From Seriola aureovittata (taxonomy: Eukaryota > Chordata > Actinopteri > Carangiformes > Carangidae), in the NCBI RefSeq assembly GCF_021018895.1, contig NC_079377.1:21430001-21494000 (forward strand): a stretch of 64,000 nucleotides of DNA. Reading direction: 5' to 3'. This document shows, one piece after another, positions 59,647-64,000 of this stretch (the first letter of the stretch is position 1; every line of letters begins with the position of its first letter). Below the pieces are notes generated by a model. That model saw nothing but the letters and a program-made list of their open reading frames with translations, was not told the DNA's origin and ran no database searches. The translations under genes were made by a program, and so were the position numbers.

Positions 59647-62067
59647 CTGAGGGAACAGCATACTTTCTTAGTAACTAACTGAGTTTTGTATTTTGGGACA
59701 CATGCCAATAAACAATCCTCTACACTTACTTTTCCTAGTTCAACCAAAGGAAAAACTTGGAGAGTAATTTAATCTTTTTTTTGCTGACCTCCAGTAGTTT
59801 AACTTCTCACCTGGCTGCAGTGTACAGGTGTACTGACATCACTGTTTGGTGCAACAAAGCACTTTCTGACCACACCCAGCAATTACTCAATGATACTGAG
59901 CGTGATCAAACTTTTAACCAGAGAATGCAGATTTTAGCCTGGTCTTAATTTACAGGGATGGAAGTATGTCTTTTCCACAGTTGTTCATTATTTCACATTT
60001 TGAAGACAAAAAAAAAAACAAACAAACATGACAATCAAATCAGGAAACACCTAACTAATATCTGTCTACGCCAAGAAATCAATTAGCTGTATTAAAAACA
60101 CGAGGTTAGATCAGTCTCACCTTGATCTGGACAGGGAATGAGTAGATGAGGTCGTCTGGGACTCCATAGGAGTTGCCAGAGGAGTAAACACCCATAGAGA
60201 TGAACTCACCCTGAAACAAAGCAGAGAATGGTTAAGCCTGCAGTCTGGAAATATAATGCTGCTTATTCCAGATACAGTGAAATACAAAATTCAGAACCAT
60301 AATGTCTGTGGGAAATCAAAATAATATAATAACAACCTGTAAAAAAAATAATGTTGCATATTAGATACTGTCTCTCACCTTATTTTTCATTTCCACTTTA
60401 CCACATCACAAAAAATGAGGGAGGGAGGGAGGGAGGGTTTTACAAGTACAGCCTGCTCTTTGACTGTAACAGCCACTCCTTGTAACGCCTGATTGCAGCA
60501 GCGGACAGACATTCCCTTTCCAGAAATACAATATAAATAAACATGGTGTTTACCTCGGAGGTGCCTGACCAGATGTCTCTCATGTGGTCACAGATGGCCT
60601 TGGCTGCAGACATTGCACTGGACAGCTTCCTGGCCTTGATGACTGCAGCGCCTCTCAGTTGCACCGTCTGCAACACAAAAATGTGGATCACTGAATGAAA
60701 ATGCAGGGGAGTTATTGAGCTGCGCAGCTACTTTGAGTTTTATTTATCAAGGTTTTGAGAAAATGCTGAAATGTTTGCAATCATTATCTCTGGAATTTTG
60801 TTGGATCATCAAGAAAATAACATTTGAAGAACTGAATGGCAATCTGTATTTCTGAAACAATGTATTATTGTCATTTTTCAGTCCTATGACCATGAAAAAT
60901 ACAATTTAACTGCTTATCATTGATAAACACTTCTTTGTGACCAATATTTGAGTCAAGGTTTACTGTAATCAGCAATGTCAGGAATTTATTATCAAACATA
61001 CTTCCTACGTTTGATTGGTTGATTTTACAAAACCCATCACAAATTTTCCATAAAATGCTACTCATATTTTTCTGTATCTGCCATTTTCTTTTACGCTAGC
61101 ACCCTGGAGATCTAATTTCAGAAGTATCATGCATTTTTGAGCAGCTGACAGAGGAGTTTTATATAAATGCTAAATGTTCCTTATAGTCCAATAAATTAGA
61201 ATAAGTTAACATCAGCTCACAGCAATGAAATCTCCTTTGAGCCAGGCATCATCCTTGACTGCATCGAAGCAGGCGAGCTCACTACCAGACATGTTGACCA
61301 TGCAGTGGTGCACGTCTGGGTACTGGGTGGACGAGTGGTTTCCCCAAATGATCACATTCTTCACATGGGTGGCCGGGACGCCACAGCGCATTGCCACCTA
61401 CAGGACAGAAAGCAAAATCAGATCAGAAGAAACAAACGACTGACAACATCTGACAACGGCTGAATTGAACTGGAAGAAGGAGTGAACCTGAGAGCGAGCC
61501 CTGTTGTGGTCCAGACGGGTGAGGCAGGAGAAGTTCTCTTTGGGGATGGAGGGAGCAGACTTGGCTGCAATCAGACAGTTGGTGTTGGCAGGGTTTCCCA
61601 CAACCAGCACCTAAAACACAAACATACAACAAAATGCAACCTGAGTGACTCATCTGATCCCTCTGCTTCCTTGGATCAAATTAGCTCCACTTAAAAGCAT
61701 TTTCTGCTCTAGATTTTACATCATATTCTTAACAGAATGGAGCAAAAAAGCAAACTTGTATGATACTTAATAATACAGAAGGACAAAAAACGATGGATAA
61801 GCATGAGAAAGTATGTGTACTCCTGTGCTGTATGTTGCCAATATGAGATAAGAGTAGAAACATGTTTATAATCTAGGTCCTGTTTCATTACCTTGACTGT
61901 CTTCTTGGCATACTTCTCCAGGGCGGTTCCCTGGCTCTTGAAGATGGCCACGTTGGCTTTGAGCAGGTCTTTCCTCTCCATGCCCTCCTTCCTGGGCATG
62001 GAGCCCACCAAGATGGCAGCGTCCAGGTCCTTGAAGGCCACCTCCTCCTTGTCGGTGGGGACAATGT
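59524..62067 (-). CDS. mdh1: cytosolic malate dehydrogenase, last six exons (5' part off the window)
   Basis: NAD-dependent malate/oxaloacetate interconversion in the cytosol, part of the malate-aspartate shuttle. Exons in coding order: 61892-62067, 61488-61610, 61221-61397, 60554-60667, 60121-60210, 59524-59646, all in frame, 267 residues. They match human MDH1 from about residue 67 to the end (334). The NAD-binding GxxGxxG start (about 66 residues) is not in 62068-64000 and must lie beyond the edge. Visible catalytic parts: [14 protein letters not shown] with the two substrate-binding Arg, [18 protein letters not shown] with catalytic Asp and Arg, and [11 protein letters not shown] with the catalytic His. 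Stop is TGA at 59524-59526 in a readthrough context. Teleosts can have two mdh1 copies. Confidence 0.97.
59647..60120 (-). other. mdh1: mdh1 last intron
   Basis: 474 bp; only an A run near 60009. No feature seen. Confidence 0.9.
60121..60210 (-). CDS. mdh1: mdh1 exon
   Basis: 90 bp encoding [20 protein letters not shown] and [10 protein letters not shown]. Acceptor GTTTCAG, donor AAG|GTGAGAC. Confidence 0.97.
60211..60553 (-). other. mdh1: mdh1 intron with (GGGA)n
   Basis: 343 bp. 60418-60437 on the plus strand has five GGG tracts separated by single A, a canonical G-quadruplex pattern; the transcript carries the C-rich strand. Confidence 0.85.
60554..60667 (-). CDS. mdh1: mdh1 exon
   Basis: 114 bp encoding [33 protein letters not shown] and SGTSE. 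Acceptor TGTTGCAG, donor GAG|GTAAAC. Confidence 0.97.
60668..61220 (-). other. mdh1: mdh1 intron, nothing recognised
   Basis: 553 bp of AT-rich intron. Confidence 0.9.
61221..61397 (-). CDS. mdh1: mdh1 exon with catalytic His
   Basis: 177 bp from [20 protein letters not shown] (His in NHSSTQYPD) to [11 protein letters not shown]. Acceptor GTCCTGTAG, donor GCT|GTGAGC. The stretch [15 protein letters not shown] is diverged from human. Confidence 0.96.
61488..61610 (-). CDS. mdh1: mdh1 exon with catalytic Asp
   Basis: 123 bp from [20 protein letters not shown] to [10 protein letters not shown]. Acceptor TGTTTTAG. The donor is CAG|GTTCAC, weak at +3 to +6, and the following intron is only 90 bp. 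Confidence 0.95.
61892..62067 (-). CDS. mdh1: mdh1 exon, substrate-binding loop
   Basis: 176 bp: two bases of Asp then 58 codons, from [20 protein letters not shown] to KYAKKTVK. Carries [18 protein letters not shown], the active-site loop. Acceptor CTTCCACAG, donor AAG|GTAATG. Confidence 0.97.
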
Positions 62068-64000
62068 CTGTGGAAGGAGAAAATTAAGTAATTACTAGTG
62101 GTTGAATGTGTTTGTATTCTGTATATTGTTCCTTTAAATTTACATCTAAAAATTGTGCTCTACCACATCTCAAAAGGTCTGGGATTCATAGGTCAATATT
62201 AACACTTTGCCAAAAAGAAATTTTATAAATTTTACTAACTCTCCTAAACTGACAGGGTCATTTCACCTACAAATAAAGTATAAATAAAATGACAAATACA
62301 AATTTAACATGGATAATGACATTCTACATTTTCCGAGCCATCAAATGCATTTTGGGCATATTCCCATTTGACTGGAACCAAGTAGGTAGTGTATGTTCAT
62401 ATTGTGACCGGTAAATCAGATTAGTGCTCCCTCTTGGCCAGGTCTCCACTGTTACACAGAAACATGTTGGAATTCCTGATAAAAGCTGAAGTGAAAAATA
62501 AAATTGTTCATACACTTTTTAAAATCAACAAACACCAAAATACACAGCTCAAGTCGTTTCTGTCCAAGTAGCATATCTGCAATTTATCACTATGACAATA
62601 TCCATCTGAAATAGTTTGAAACCAAACTTATTGAAAAGTCTGTACACCCTTTTCAAAATCATATGCATACGATTTTGAGAAATGCGATTCGGAGGTATCC
62701 CGTGTGCGACCAGTATTGTGCTGTACGGCTGGGCCCATCTCAGTGACTGAAGCGTTGTCTTTGCAGTACAGTTAGTTAATACAGGGGCCTCTCACATCCC
62801 CGGTCCAAACAAAGCAAAGGACAGCACCATTTCAAAGGAAAAATTCCAGGTCACAATGGAGACGACACATAATGGCGCCTCACAACTGATGTCATGACGG
62901 CGGTTACAGTGATGACACCAGAAAACCACGCGGAAACCAGCAACCATTTTTATCAAGTGTTGCAGAGAAGGAAGTCTCAACTGTCACAAAATTCTTACAA
63001 TGACGCATATTTGGTCCTTGGAGTTAAAATAAATTTTCCTTGGTTCAGAAATGTGATCAAATGTTCCACCTGTCAGGATTCAGGAAAACTGCACAGCTGT
63101 TAGTAGCCCCAGCGGGTGGTGAATAATATTCTGGGTAGTGTAGAAATATATAAGGTTGAATGTTGATTTAAAATAACAAGTTTCTTCAATGGGATTGATT
63201 GATTTAAAAAAATCTGCCCAATTGCAATCTATTCCTACGAACTATGATTAGATATTTTATTATTTCCTTGCCAACAAATATTGCTGTGAGTGTGTAATCC
63301 TTAATGTTGTGGTCAAATGTGCCAGATATGCAAGGATGCTCTGCCAAAGTTGGAGATTTTAAGTTACTGTAGAAAACAAGGTTTGGACACATTTAATAGG
63401 GAAAAGTGAACAAATAAATCAAGTAAAGCTTACTAGATAAAAGGCACAGTTTGTGTAGAAACGATACATAGGGCTGATTTTGAGGTGTTCGATGAATTCT
63501 AGGTGTGTGTTTGCTCGGTAGCAATGAGCAGAGTGTTGGATTAAAACTGTTGGGCAACCATGGGGCCAACCATGCAGAAATTGCAAGCATTCATAAATGT
63601 AAAGAACTTTAAATAAAAACAGTTCACTACATCTTTAGCCCAGCATCTCCTTGTAACTACTGTTGCTCTAAAGGCACACTACAAAGAAGCCTTTATTCTA
63701 TTGCTAGCATGTATATAGCACATGGTTAGGGCAGAGGCCAGAGCCCAGGTTAACAGCATCATGCACACGTGTGCTATCTTTAAGATGGACAAGGCTATAA
63801 ACTGGCAAAAGGCATAACTTCTAGAAAGCACCTGTTTTAAAGAAAGAGTACATCCCTGATTCATAGGAAATAACATATTTTCAATCTAAAATAAGTCAGT
63901 TTAACTCCAGAAAGCTTCTCCAAAAGCAAACCATAAAGTAAAATCCATAGTTTACGTGTTTCAGGGGAACTATGATATTTGATGCCAGTGTATCAATGAC
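62068..64000 (-). other. mdh1: mdh1 intron running off the right edge
   Basis: 1.9 kb with no exon for the MDH1 N-terminus (the expected GAAGQI and MELxDCALPLL text is absent on the minus strand). AT-rich, no clear repeat with a second copy here. Confidence 0.8.

Noticed and set aside
62068..64000. Search for the mdh1 N-terminal exons
   Set aside because: No minus-strand frame has the GAAGQI or MELxDCALPLL-type text; they must lie past the right edge.

Overview
The window is vertebrate nuclear DNA, almost certainly from a ray-finned (teleost) fish. Genes are split into short exons with GT-AG introns. The intronic and flanking DNA is full of (CA)n/(GT)n microsatellites, remains of DNA transposons and dispersed repeats. 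The three protein-coding genes reproduce a known vertebrate neighbourhood: peli1 (+), ugp2 (-) and mdh1 (-). I reconstructed them exon by exon from conserved protein sequence, reading phase and splice sites. There is no bacterial-type operon, CRISPR array or phage.

Region by region. 1-9493: non-coding DNA upstream of the first peli1 coding exon, with a long GT array and a decayed Tc1/mariner transposase at about 6660-7306. 9494-27270: peli1, six coding exons, 426 codons, complete, followed by a long 3' UTR that probably ends at a poly(A) signal at 27251. 27257-27897: the short gap where peli1 and ugp2 converge tail to tail. 27898-54528: ugp2 on the minus strand. Nine coding exons are found; the expected small first exon is not. 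Its 10.6 kb intron (41879-52431) holds an rpl29 processed pseudogene and a MITE nested in an older repeat. 54529-59440: the ugp2 5' side and the ugp2/mdh1 spacer, with another nested repeat. 59454-62067: the last six exons of mdh1 on the minus strand. The exons for the first ~66 residues lie beyond the right edge.

Functionally the genes are neighbours by ancestry, not members of one pathway. Pellino1 is a RING-like E3 ubiquitin ligase of Toll/IL-1 receptor signalling. UGP2 makes UDP-glucose. MDH1 interconverts malate and oxaloacetate in the cytosol.

The most interesting signal is at the mdh1 stop codon. It is UGA followed by CUA, a known readthrough context, and the frame stays open for 21 more codons. 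The extension ends in Ala-Arg-Leu, a type-1 peroxisomal targeting signal, just before a UAA that overlaps the AATAAA poly(A) signal. Other points: peli1 exon 2 sits between a TG tract and a complementary CA tract; VPS54, which separates PELI1 from UGP2 in mammals, is missing here; several repeats are nested. I did not find a wholly unknown system in this window.
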